DNA of 64,000 bases, taken from the NCBI RefSeq assembly GCF_900187455.1, contig NZ_FYDX01000006.1, positions 186,001-250,000 on the forward strand, written 5' to 3'. This document shows, in pieces, positions 17,701 to 25,420 of the stretch. The stretch's first letter is position 1. Each line of letters opens with the position of its first letter. The DNA comes from Pseudomonas sp. Irchel 3E13 (GTDB lineage: Bacteria > Pseudomonadota > Gammaproteobacteria > Pseudomonadales > Pseudomonadaceae). The position numbers and the translations under genes are program-made. The notes below the pieces were generated by a model, which saw nothing but the letters and a program-made list of their open reading frames with translations, was not told the origin of the DNA and ran no database searches.

Positions 17701-18708
17701 GCTGTAGCGTGGGTGCAGGGCGGAAAGCTTGATGGAGATGCCCGGGCCTTCATAGATGCCGCGGCCGTGGGAGGCTTTGCCGATGGAGTGGATGGCCTGC
17801 TCGTAGGACGCCAGGTACTTCTGCGCGTCGTGTTCGGTCAGTGCGGCTTCGCCGAGCATGTCGTAGGAATAGCGGAAGCCCTTGGCTTCGAACTTGCTGG
17901 CGTTGGCCAGGGCTTCGGCGATGGTTTCGCCGGTGACGAACTGCTCGCCCATCAGGCGCATGGCCATGTCGACGCCCTTGCGGATCATCGGTTCGCCGCT
18001 CTTGCCGATGATGCGGCTGAGGGACGAGGTGAGGCCGGATTCGTTGTGGGTCGAGACCAGCTTGCCGGTCAGCAACAGGCCCCAGGTGGCGGCGTTGACG
18101 AACAGCGACGGGCTGTTGCCCAGGTGCGGCTGCCAGTTGCCGGTGCTGATCTTGTCGCGGATCAGCGCGTCGCGGGTACCTTTGTCGGGGATGCGCAACA
18201 GGGCTTCGGCCAGGCACATCAGTGCCACGCCTTCCTGCGACGACAGGGAAAATTCCTGCAGCAGGCCCTGAACGATACCGGCACGGCCGCCGGCGCTCTT
18301 CTGGTTACGCAGTTTTTCCGCGATGCCAGCGGCCAGCTTGTTGGTGGCTTCGGCCATCGGCACCGGCAGGCGGGCCTGCTCCAGCAGCATCGGTACCACT
18401 TCCTGCTCGGGGCGGCGGTAGGCGGAGGTGATCGAGGCGCGCAGAACGGACTGCGGCAGGATGCTTTCGGCGAATTCGAGGAAGCACTGATGGACATGAT
18501 CGGGCTGCACGTCGCCCGCGTCGTCGGCAAGCGTGCCCGGCTGACCGTTGAGCTCGGTCAGAGTGGCGCCACCCTCCAGCTTCTCCAGGTAATTGAAGAT
18601 CGCTTGCTTGATCAACCAATGCGGCGTGCGGTCGATGGACTGCGCAGCTGCTTTGAGTCGCTCACGGGTCGGGTCGTCGAGTTTGACCCCAAGGGTGGTC
18701 GTCGCCAT
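14755..18708 (-). CDS. putA: Trifunctional PutA: proline dehydrogenase, P5C dehydrogenase and repressor
   Basis: The 1317-residue protein oxidises proline to glutamate in two steps. Residues 1-47 (TTLGVKLDDPTRERLKAA) form a ribbon-helix-helix DNA-binding domain, so this is the long PutA type that represses its own operon when not reduced and membrane-bound. The FAD proline dehydrogenase barrel spans roughly 190-560 and the NAD P5C dehydrogenase roughly 640-1110. The catalytic cysteine is in SAGQRCSALR at about residue 914. A C-terminal flap domain follows. It is divergent from putP, with seven GTTGCA/TGCAAC hexamers between them, matching the E. coli PutA operator core. ATG 18708 gives the full RHH domain. 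Confidence 0.95.
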   Translation of the reverse strand: MATTTLGVKLDDPTRERLKAAAQSIDRTPHWLIKQAIFNYLEKLEGGATLTELNGQPGTLADDAGDVQPDHVHQCFLEFAESILPQSVLRASITSAYRRPEQEVVPMLLEQARLPVPMAEATNKLAAGIAEKLRNQKSAGGRAGIVQGLLQEFSLSSQEGVALMCLAEALLRIPDKGTRDALIRDKISTGNWQPHLGNSPSLFVNAATWGLLLTGKLVSTHNESGLTSSLSRIIGKSGEPMIRKGVDMAMRLMGEQFVTGETIAEALANASKFEAKGFRYSYDMLGEAALTEHDAQKYLASYEQAIHSIGKASHGRGIYEGPGISIKLSALHPRYSRAQYERVMDELYPRLLSLTLLAKQYDIGLNIDAEEADRLELSLDLLERLCFEPQLSGWNGIGFVIQAYQKRCPYVIDYVIDLARRSRHRLMIRLVKGAYWDSEIKRAQVDGLEGYPVYTRKVYTDVSYIACARKLLSVPEVIYPQFATHNAHTLSAIYHIAGQNYYPGQYEFQCLHGMGEPLYEQVVGKVADGKLNRPCRVYAPVGTHETLLAYLVRRLLENGANTSFVNRIADQSISIQELVADPVATIERSATQEGSVGLPHPRIPLPRDLYGSERANSSGIDMANEHRLASLSCALLASAHNAWKAAPMLGCAASEEAAAPVLNPSDHRDVVGHVQEATVGDVDNAIQCALNAGPIWQATPPAERAAILERAADLMEAEIQPLMGLLVREAGKTYANAIAEVREAVDFLRYYAVQARNDFSNDAHRPLGPVVCISPWNFPLAIFSGQVAAALAAGNPVLAKPAEQTPLIAAQAVRLLLEAGIPEGVVQLLPGRGETVGARLVGDERVKGVMFTGSTEVARLLQRNVAGRLDNQGRPIPLIAETGGQNAMIVDSSALTEQVVIDVVSSAFDSAGQRCSALRVLCLQEDSADRVIEMLKGAMAESRLGNPERLSVDIGPVIDAEAKAGIEKHIQALRDKGRSVYQVAIADGTEAKRGTFVMPTLIELESLDELQREIFGPVLHVVRYNRKNLDQLIEQINASGYGLTLGVHTRIDETIAKVIDNVNAGNVYVNRNIVGAVVGVQPFGGEGLSGTGPKAGGPLYLYRLLSTRPADAIEQSFQRSDAGTMPDSRMRESLLKPLEAFKSWAASSQQNDLVQLCEQFARQSQSGITRLLAGPTGERNSYTILPREHVLCLADSEADLLIQLAAVLAVGSSAVVVDGEPGKSLRARLPKEVQARIKLVADWNKDEVAFDAVLHHGDSDQLRGVCEQVAKRAGAIVGVHGLSSGETAVALERLVIERALSVNTAAAGGNASLMTIG

Positions 18709-18778
18709 TTCTTATCCTCGTTATTGCCACTGGGCCGTGGCTAAGCTGGCGCCAAGATTATCCGTGCCGCTTTCCGGG

Positions 18779-19014
18779 TGCAACCTAGTGCAACCCAAAA
18801 ACTTCATGAAAGAAGTGCAACTCGTCTGGCGGGTAAAACCACACGACAAAAAAGGCTTTATAGGGTGCGTTTTCGTCTGAGATCGGCTGTTCTTGCGCCA
18901 AAAAGGAGCAAAAACACGTTGTAGTGTGATTTTTCCGACGAGGTGCAACTGGTTGCGTGAAAACGGTTGCACCTCGTTTGCGTTGTTGCATAGCATTCGC
19001 GGCCTGGGTGCAAC
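18779..19014. promoter_or_regulatory. putA-putP intergenic region with seven PutA operator-like hexamers
   Basis: TGCAAC occurs at 18779, 18789, 18816, 18944 and 19009; its complement GTTGCA occurs at 18966 and 18985. A near match GTTGCG is at 18952. E. coli PutA binds GTTGCA sites in the same intergenic position. The sites fall into a putA-proximal cluster (18779-18821) and a putP-proximal cluster (18944-19014). The 353-bp gap (18709-19062) holds no gene. The spacing suggests cooperative RHH binding and repression of both promoters. Confidence 0.75.
18967..18996 (+). promoter_or_regulatory. Candidate putP promoter
   Basis: TTGCAC at 18967-18972 and TAGCAT at 18991-18996 are separated by 18 bp. 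Two GTTGCA operator hexamers overlap this candidate, so bound PutA would block polymerase. The match to the -35 consensus is only moderate. Confidence 0.35.
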
Positions 19015-19062
19015 CTCGTCAGGGGCTGTCACTACATAAAAACAAACGCCAGGGCGCAATAC

Positions 19063-20544
19063 ATGACTAGCAATCCCATCACGATTACGTTCGTGATCTA
19101 CATCGCGGCAATGGTGCTGATCGGCTTCATGGCCTATCGCTCCACCAAAAACCTTTCCGACTACATTCTCGGCGGCCGCAGCCTCGGCAGCGTGGTGACC
19201 GCGCTTTCCGCCGGCGCCTCGGACATGAGCGGCTGGCTGCTGATGGGCCTGCCGGGCGCCATCTATATGTCGGGCCTGTCGGAAGCCTGGATCGCCATCG
19301 GCCTGACCGTCGGTGCCTACCTCAACTGGCTGTTCGTCGCCGGTCGCCTGCGGGTCCAGACCGAGCACAACGGCGATGCGCTGACCCTGCCGGACTACTT
19401 CGCCAGCCGTTTCGAAGACCATAGCGGCCTGCTGCGGATCATCTCCGCCGTGGTCATCCTGGTGTTCTTCACCATCTATTGCGCATCCGGCATCGTCGCC
19501 GGTGCCCGCCTGTTCGAAAGCACCTTCGGCATGTCCTATGAGACCGCGCTGTGGGCCGGTGCTGCCGCGACCATCGCCTACACCTTCGTCGGTGGTTTCC
19601 TGGCGGTGAGCTGGACCGACACCGTGCAGGCTTCGCTGATGATCTTCGCGTTGATCCTGACGCCGATCTTCGTGCTGCTCGCCACCGGCGGCGTCGATAC
19701 CACCTTCCTTGCCATCGAAGCGCAGAACCCTGCCAACTTCGACATGTTCCGCGACGCCAGCTTCATCGGCATCATCTCGCTGATGGGTTGGGGCCTGGGC
19801 TACTTCGGCCAGCCGCACATCCTGGCGCGTTTCATGGCGGCTGACTCGGTGAAGTCGATCGCCAAAGCCCGTCGTATCTCCATGACCTGGATGATCCTGT
19901 GCCTGGCCGGCACCTGCGCCGTGGGCTTCTTCGGTATCGCCTACTTCGCGGCGCATCCGGAAGTGGCAGCCCCCGTTACCGAGAACCGCGAGCGTGTGTT
20001 CATCGAGCTGGCCAAGCTCCTGTTCAACCCGTGGATCGCCGGTGTTCTGCTGTCCGCCATCCTGGCGGCGGTCATGAGCACCCTGAGCTGCCAGTTGCTG
20101 GTGTGCTCGAGCGCCCTGACCGAAGACTTCTACAAGACCTTCCTGCGCAAGAATGCCTCGCAGGTTGAGCTGGTATGGGTCGGTCGTCTGATGGTGCTGG
20201 CGGTTGCGCTGATCGCCATCGCCCTGGCCGCTGATCCGGACAACCGCGTCCTGGGCCTGGTTGCCTACGCCTGGGCCGGCTTCGGTGCCGCCTTCGGTCC
20301 GGTGGTGCTGCTCTCGGTGCTGTGGAAAGGCATGACCCGCAATGGTGCGCTGGCCGGTATCGTGGTCGGTGCGTTGACCGTGATCCTGTGGAAGAACTAC
20401 AGCGGTACCAGCCTGTACGAAATCATCCCAGGCTTCCTGTTTGCCACCCTCGCCATCGTGCTGGTGAGCAAGGTGGGCCGTGCTTCGAAGAGCATGGTTT
20501 CGCGGTTCGAGAAAGCCGACGCTGACTACCACGCCAACAAGTAA
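19063..20544 (+). CDS. putP: Sodium/proline symporter PutP
   Basis: The 493-residue product is a solute:sodium symporter with about 13 membrane helices. The N-terminal stretch TKNLSDYILGGRSLGSVVTALSAGASDMSGWLLMG contains the family's Na+ and proline-binding helix region (the unwound SAGASDMSGW). It imports proline for catabolism by PutA. The position divergent from putA supports the assignment to PutP rather than another SSS transporter. A terminator follows directly. Confidence 0.93.
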   Translation: MTSNPITITFVIYIAAMVLIGFMAYRSTKNLSDYILGGRSLGSVVTALSAGASDMSGWLLMGLPGAIYMSGLSEAWIAIGLTVGAYLNWLFVAGRLRVQTEHNGDALTLPDYFASRFEDHSGLLRIISAVVILVFFTIYCASGIVAGARLFESTFGMSYETALWAGAAATIAYTFVGGFLAVSWTDTVQASLMIFALILTPIFVLLATGGVDTTFLAIEAQNPANFDMFRDASFIGIISLMGWGLGYFGQPHILARFMAADSVKSIAKARRISMTWMILCLAGTCAVGFFGIAYFAAHPEVAAPVTENRERVFIELAKLLFNPWIAGVLLSAILAAVMSTLSCQLLVCSSALTEDFYKTFLRKNASQVELVWVGRLMVLAVALIAIALAADPDNRVLGLVAYAWAGFGAAFGPVVLLSVLWKGMTRNGALAGIVVGALTVILWKNYSGTSLYEIIPGFLFATLAIVLVSKVGRASKSMVSRFEKADADYHANK

Positions 20545-20568
20545 CCTGCGCTGACATCGTTGCTTGAG

Positions 20569-20608
20569 ACGGCCCGCATCTCTCCCGAGGTGCGGGCCGT
20601 TGTCGTTT
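20569..20608 (+). terminator. Rho-independent terminator of putP
   Basis: Perfect 10-bp stem ACGGCCCGCA (20569-20578) and TGCGGGCCGT (20591-20600), followed by TGTCGTTT. It is 25 bp past the putP stop. Confidence 0.8.
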
Positions 20609-20673
20609 CGGCGGGCGCAACCTGACGGCGCCGGCCCGACAAGGTAAACTTCCCGGCCCTCCCAGGAGTTGCC

Positions 20674-21510
20674 ATGAACTATCGTCACGCCTTCCACGCC
20701 GGCAACCACGCCGACGTCTTCAAGCACATCGTGCTGACCCGTCTGATTGCCCTGATGTCGCGCAAGGAGCAGCCTTTCGCCTATCTCGACACCCACGCCG
20801 GCCTTGGCCTGTATGACCTGCAGGGTGACCAGGCAACCCGCACCGGCGAGTGGGTCGAAGGCATCGGCCGACTCTGGGGGCGCGACGACCTGCCGGCCAT
20901 CACCGAGGATTACCTGCGCATCGTGCGCAAGCTCAATCCCGACGGCGAACTGCGCTACTACCCGGGCTCGCCCGAGCTGGCGCGGCGCATGGCGCGGCAG
21001 CAGGACCGGGTGTTGCTCAACGAGAAACATCCCGAAGACGGCGCCCTGCTCAAGGACAACATGAAGAAGGACCCGCGTGTTGCCGTGCACCTGGGCGAAG
21101 GCTGGCATGTGCCGCGGGCATTGCTGCCGGTGCAGGAAAAGCGTGCGGTGATGCTGATCGACCCGCCGTTCGAGAAGCCTGACGAGCTGAAACGCTGCAC
21201 CAACGCGATGAAAGAGACGATCGGCCGCATGCGGCAGACCGTCGCGGCGATCTGGTACCCGATCAAGGATCAGCGCCAGTTGGTGCGTTACTACCAGGAC
21301 CTGACCAGCACCGGTGCGCCAAAGCTGCTGCGTGTCGAGCTGTACGTGCACCCGCAGGACACCCCGCAAAGCCTGAACGGCTCGGGCCTGGCTATCGCCA
21401 ACCCGCCGTGGGGGCTGGAAGAGGAGTTGCGTGAGTTGCTGCCATGGCTGGCGCAGTGCCTGGGGCAGACAGGCGGAAGTTGGCGGATGGATTGGTTGAT
21501 CGCCGAGTGA
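20674..21510 (+). CDS. rlmJ: 23S rRNA (adenine-2030-N6)-methyltransferase RlmJ
   Basis: The 278-residue product begins with MNYRHAFHAGNHADVFKHIV, characteristic of RlmJ. The N6-adenine methyltransferase motif DPPF is at residues 163-166 (LIDPPFEKPDE). It methylates A2030 of 23S rRNA using S-adenosylmethionine. It stands alone between the putP terminator and the LPS operon promoter. Confidence 0.93.
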   Translation: MNYRHAFHAGNHADVFKHIVLTRLIALMSRKEQPFAYLDTHAGLGLYDLQGDQATRTGEWVEGIGRLWGRDDLPAITEDYLRIVRKLNPDGELRYYPGSPELARRMARQQDRVLLNEKHPEDGALLKDNMKKDPRVAVHLGEGWHVPRALLPVQEKRAVMLIDPPFEKPDELKRCTNAMKETIGRMRQTVAAIWYPIKDQRQLVRYYQDLTSTGAPKLLRVELYVHPQDTPQSLNGSGLAIANPPWGLEEELRELLPWLAQCLGQTGGSWRMDWLIAE

Positions 21511-21577
21511 TTCCGGCCTCTCGCGGGGTCCAGAGCGGGCCCTGCAGCAACCCTCCTATTGCCCCCTCGCTTTGCGT

Positions 21578-21590
21578 TATAATCCCGCCC
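21578..21590 (+). promoter_or_regulatory. -10 element of the LPS carbamoyltransferase operon
   Basis: A perfect TATAAT at 21578-21583 is followed at once by the GC-rich run CCCGCCC. No convincing -35 was found at 16-18 bp. The same TCCCGCC follows the -10 of msbA and hldE. The predicted start at about 21590 leaves a leader of roughly 60 nt before the TTG start codon. Confidence 0.55.
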
Positions 21591-21652
21591 TTTCGCCGCC
21601 GCCAGCCCGATGAGGCCGCAGCGCATTTTTACCGAATAAAGAGGCTAGACCC

Positions 21653-23410
21653 TTGGCATTGACGATTCTTGGCCTGTCCGGCGCCCTTAGCCATGATCCT
21701 TCCGCGGCCCTGTACATCGACGGCAAGCTGATTGCCGCCGCTGAAGAAGAGCGCTTCGTGCGCGACAAACATGCAAAGAACCGCATGCCCTACGAATCGG
21801 CGAAGTTCTGTCTGGAGCAGGCTGGCATCAAGCCGTCCGACGTCGATGTGGTCGCGATCCCGTTCGCGCCCATCAGCCTGTTCGGCAAGGCTCGCTGGCA
21901 CTATGCCAAACGCTACTGGTATGCCCCGGACCGCGCCCTCGACGCGATCCTGATGGGCAACCGTCGCTACAAGCGCTACCGCAAGAAGATCGTCTGGTGC
22001 CTGGAGCAACTGGGCTTCGATCCGAAGAAGATCAAGATCGAGCCGGTCGAGCACCACCTGGCGCACGCCTCCAGTGCCTACCATTGCTCGGGCTTCAAGG
22101 AAAAGACCGCGATCCTCGGTATCGACGGCAAGGGCGAGTACGCCACCACCTTCTTCGGCTATGGCGAGAACGGCAAGATCCACAAGATCAAGGAGTTCTT
22201 CGATCCGGATTCGCTGGGTGGCCTGTACGGCGCGATCACCGAGTTCCTCGGTTTCGAAATGCTCGACGGCGAGTTCAAGGTCATGGGCATGGCGCCGTAC
22301 GGCGATGCCAGCAAATATGACTTCTCGCGCCTGGCCAGCTTCGAAAATGGCGAATTGGTGATCAACACCGAGTACGCCAACGTCATCGGCCTGCGTCGCT
22401 ATAAAGAGAAGGGCAAGGGCTTCTACTTCACGCCGAAGCTGATCGAGTGGCTGGGTCCGAAGCGCGAAGGCGACATCGCCGACGAGCCGTACATCCACTA
22501 CGCCGCCAGCATGCAGGCGCTGTTCGAGAAGCTGGCGCTGCAGATGATCGACCACTACCTGGGCGACGTCCTCAAGGAAACCGGCAAGCTTGCCTTCGCC
22601 GGCGGCTGTGCGCTGAACGTCAAGCTGAACCAGAAAATCATTGCCCGCCCGGACCTCAAAGAGCTGTTCGTCCAGCCGGCGTCCGGCGATGCCGGCACCG
22701 CAGTTGGCGCCGCAGCCTATGTTTCCCACGCCCGTGGCGTGCCGGTGGAGAAGATGGAACACGTCTATCTCGGCCCCGCTTATTCCAACGAAGACGTCAT
22801 TGCCGCCTGCGCCCGTCATCCAAGCGCACCTAAATGGCGCAAGATCGACGACATGCCGGAGCGCATCGCCCAGATCATGGTCGATGGCAACCCGGTGGCC
22901 TGGTTCCAGGGCCGCATGGAGTTCGGCCCGCGTGCCCTTGGTGGTCGTTCGATCATCGGCTGCCCGAGCGTGCCGGGTGTGGCCAACCGGATCAACGAAC
23001 AGATCAAGTTCCGCGAGCGCTGGAGGCCTTTCTGCCCGTCCATGCTCGACACCGTCGGCCCGCAGATGATCAAGGTCGATCACCCGGCGCCGTTCATGAC
23101 CTTCACCTTCGAAGTTTCGGAGGAGTGGAAAACCCGCGTGCCGGAAGTCGTCCATGAAGACGGTACTTCCCGTGCCCAGGTGCTCAAGCGCGAGTACAAC
23201 CCGCGTTACTACGACATGATGAAAGCGCTGGAAACACTGACGGGTAACGGCGTATCGCTGAACACCTCGCTCAACCGCCGTGGCGAGCCGATGATCTGCT
23301 CGCCGACCGACGCGTTGAACATGTTCTTCGGCTCCGACCTGCAGTACCTGATCATGGAAGACATCCTGGTCGTGAAGGACGGCGCGAAAGCCTATGACAC
23401 GCTCGACTGA
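21653..23410 (+). CDS. wapO: LPS core carbamoyltransferase (NodU/CmcH family, WapO-like)
   Basis: The 585-residue enzyme has the family's Kae1-like N-terminal domain with the metal-binding HHLAH at residues 134-138 (EHHLAHASSAYHCSG). The C-terminal domain has the signature GRMEFGPRALGGRSI at about 420-434. It transfers carbamoyl from carbamoyl phosphate. In P. aeruginosa the orthologue PA5005 is linked to carbamoylation of the inner-core heptose of LPS. It starts at TTG 21653, with GAGG at 21641-21644 eight bases upstream. It is the first gene of a seven-gene run of overlapping or close genes. The symbol is taken from the P. aeruginosa naming as I recall it. Confidence 0.85.
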   Translation: MALTILGLSGALSHDPSAALYIDGKLIAAAEEERFVRDKHAKNRMPYESAKFCLEQAGIKPSDVDVVAIPFAPISLFGKARWHYAKRYWYAPDRALDAILMGNRRYKRYRKKIVWCLEQLGFDPKKIKIEPVEHHLAHASSAYHCSGFKEKTAILGIDGKGEYATTFFGYGENGKIHKIKEFFDPDSLGGLYGAITEFLGFEMLDGEFKVMGMAPYGDASKYDFSRLASFENGELVINTEYANVIGLRRYKEKGKGFYFTPKLIEWLGPKREGDIADEPYIHYAASMQALFEKLALQMIDHYLGDVLKETGKLAFAGGCALNVKLNQKIIARPDLKELFVQPASGDAGTAVGAAAYVSHARGVPVEKMEHVYLGPAYSNEDVIAACARHPSAPKWRKIDDMPERIAQIMVDGNPVAWFQGRMEFGPRALGGRSIIGCPSVPGVANRINEQIKFRERWRPFCPSMLDTVGPQMIKVDHPAPFMTFTFEVSEEWKTRVPEVVHEDGTSRAQVLKREYNPRYYDMMKALETLTGNGVSLNTSLNRRGEPMICSPTDALNMFFGSDLQYLIMEDILVVKDGAKAYDTLD

Positions 23411-24524
23411 CAAGCGTGTCCTGCAGTTCTGCCATGGCTACGACGGGCCCTTTCTCGATTGCGCCCGTCAGTACGCCAGCCTGTTCGCCGGCAGTGGCTA
23501 CAAGGTCACTACGGTATTTCTCACTGGCAAGGCCGACGCCCAGGTGGCATCGGGCTGCGCCAGTGACGAAGTGTTGTTTCTCGAATTCAGCTCCAGTGCC
23601 ATTCGTGGCCTGAAGCTGGGTGCGATTCGTGCGTTGCGGCGCATTGCCGCCGCGCGCGACTTCAGTTTCTGTATCGCCCATCGCTTCAAACCCATCTACA
23701 TCACCCTGCTGGCCACGCGCCTGCCGGTCATTGGCGTGCATCACGCCTTCGATGACTACAAGCGCGGCAGCCGGCAACTGTTCGCCAATCTGTTCAGCAA
23801 GCGCCTGAGCCTGTTGGGTGTGTCCGACGCGGTGCGTGACGATATGCGTCGCTGCCTGCCGAAATGGCCTGCCGAGCGGATCCAGACCTTATACAACCGT
23901 ATTGATATCGAGGCCCTGCAGGGGGCGCTGGTGCCGGCCGCCGAAGCCCGCGTCGCGCTGAAGCTGGACCCGCAAGCCTGGATTGTCGGCAACGTCGGCC
24001 GACTTCATCCGGACAAGGACCAGGCGACCTTGCTGCGCGGTTTCGCCCAGGCGTTGCCAAGCCTTCCGGCCGGAGCGCGGTTGGCGATCCTAGGCAAGGG
24101 GCGTCTGGAAGGTTCGCTGAAAGCATTGGCCGCCGAGTTGGGCATTGCTGATCAGGTGGATTTCCTCGGCCAGGTGCCCGATGCCAGGCGCTACTTCGCT
24201 GCTTTCGATACCTTCGCCCTGAGCTCGGACCACGAGCCGTTCGGCATGGTCCTGCTGGAAGCCATGGTGGCAGGTGCGCCGGTGGCAGCGACGGCGTGTG
24301 GCGGTGCTGTCGAAGTGGTGGAAGGTGTCGGTGTGCTGTTCCCGCTAGGGGATGCCGCGGCGCTGGCCCAGGCGCTGCAAGTGCTCGCGCAGATGACTGA
24401 CGAGCAACGCCAGGAGTGCCAGGCGCGCATGCTTCAACGGTTGCGCGAGCGATTCTCCGACGAGGCGGTACGCGAGGTGTTCTGGCGCCTGCCCCATGTC
24501 GTCGCGCTGACTGCGGAGGCTTGA
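23394..24524 (+). CDS. wapH: LPS core glycosyltransferase WapH-like (GT4)
   Basis: The 376-residue product is a GT-B fold glycosyltransferase. The nucleotide-sugar motif in the C-terminal half is EPFGMVLLEAMVAGAPV, with the family E-x7-E. It overlaps the carbamoyltransferase gene by 17 bp, so translation is coupled. By position it corresponds to PA5004 (wapH) of P. aeruginosa, which adds an outer-core glucose. The acceptor in this species may differ. Confidence 0.8.
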   Translation: MTRSTDKRVLQFCHGYDGPFLDCARQYASLFAGSGYKVTTVFLTGKADAQVASGCASDEVLFLEFSSSAIRGLKLGAIRALRRIAAARDFSFCIAHRFKPIYITLLATRLPVIGVHHAFDDYKRGSRQLFANLFSKRLSLLGVSDAVRDDMRRCLPKWPAERIQTLYNRIDIEALQGALVPAAEARVALKLDPQAWIVGNVGRLHPDKDQATLLRGFAQALPSLPAGARLAILGKGRLEGSLKALAAELGIADQVDFLGQVPDARRYFAAFDTFALSSDHEPFGMVLLEAMVAGAPVAATACGGAVEVVEGVGVLFPLGDAAALAQALQVLAQMTDEQRQECQARMLQRLRERFSDEAVREVFWRLPHVVALTAEA

Positions 24525-25420
24525 TGCTCAATCGACTTCAAGGCTGGCGTGAGCGCGGCTGGAGCGTTGTCGACGCTCAGACTTACGAACAGGCCTGGGC
24601 GCGCTTCGGCGGCAGCGTCGCGACACACCCGCTGGTGGTCGCACAGCTCGCCGAAATGTCCGAAATCCCGGTGCGTTACCTGGCCTGGCAAAAATCCGGC
24701 GAGACCAAAGCTGCGATCCCGGTCTGGGGGCGACACCTGGCCTTGTCCAAGGACGTGCTTAAACGCCACGGCAAAAAAGGTCTCTTTGACCTCGGCAACG
24801 CCGAGATCATCCTTCCCGCCGCAGCCGACGCCCAGGCGCCGCTACGGCATGCCGGGCGCTACCTGTCGGAACTGAATCAGGGGCGTTTCAGCACGCTCAA
24901 GCCGCAGGCCGAATCGCTGGCCATGGCGCGGCAGCCGGAAGACCTGTCAAAAAAATTCCGTTACAACCAACGCCGCGAACTGCGCCTGCTGGAAGAGGCG
25001 GGTGGTGTGGTGCGGCCGATCCAGGATTTCGACAGCGCTGAAATCGCCGCGATGTACTGCGACCTGTTCCTGCGTCGCTGGACCTTCCCGGCCACCGGTG
25101 CCGAGCGCATGGCGGAAGTCATCGAGCGGCTGCGGTCGCTGTTGATCGGTTCGGTGGTGTTTCTCAATGATGCGCCGATTGCCATTCAGCTGGTGTACAG
25201 GGTTGAAGCGCCAGAATGGATCAGTGTGGAATACGTCAACGGCGGTGTTGACCCACAGACCCGCGAATTCAGTCCGGGCAGCGTACTCAGCTTCCTCAAT
25301 ACCCAGAGTGCCTGGGAGGATGCCCGCGCATGCAACAAGCCGTTGCGTTTCTCCTTTGGCCGTTCTGACCGCGAGTACAAGGACCGATGGTGCAACCCCG
25401 TGCCGGTGTTCCAGGTGTGA
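24524..25420 (+). CDS. mig-14: Mig-14 family protein
   Basis: The 298-residue product is a Mig-14 homologue. In Salmonella and P. aeruginosa, Mig-14 is an inner-membrane-associated protein needed for resistance to cationic antimicrobial peptides. The fold resembles GNAT/FemX-type acyltransferases (KKFRYNQRRELRLLEEAGG is typical of that superfamily), but no reaction is established. The start overlaps the previous stop by one base (TGATG). Its place inside the LPS operon suggests an envelope-modifying role. Confidence 0.85.
   Translation: MLNRLQGWRERGWSVVDAQTYEQAWARFGGSVATHPLVVAQLAEMSEIPVRYLAWQKSGETKAAIPVWGRHLALSKDVLKRHGKKGLFDLGNAEIILPAAADAQAPLRHAGRYLSELNQGRFSTLKPQAESLAMARQPEDLSKKFRYNQRRELRLLEEAGGVVRPIQDFDSAEIAAMYCDLFLRRWTFPATGAERMAEVIERLRSLLIGSVVFLNDAPIAIQLVYRVEAPEWISVEYVNGGVDPQTREFSPGSVLSFLNTQSAWEDARACNKPLRFSFGRSDREYKDRWCNPVPVFQV

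Noticed and set aside
15142..18744. 1200-codon open frame antisense to putA
   Set aside because: It mirrors putA exactly and arises from high GC at third positions. putA has complete domains and catalytic motifs; the antisense product is low-complexity and matches nothing I know.
18721..21369. 882-codon frame antisense to putP and rlmJ
   Set aside because: It spans two well-supported genes and the operator region; a shadow of codon bias.
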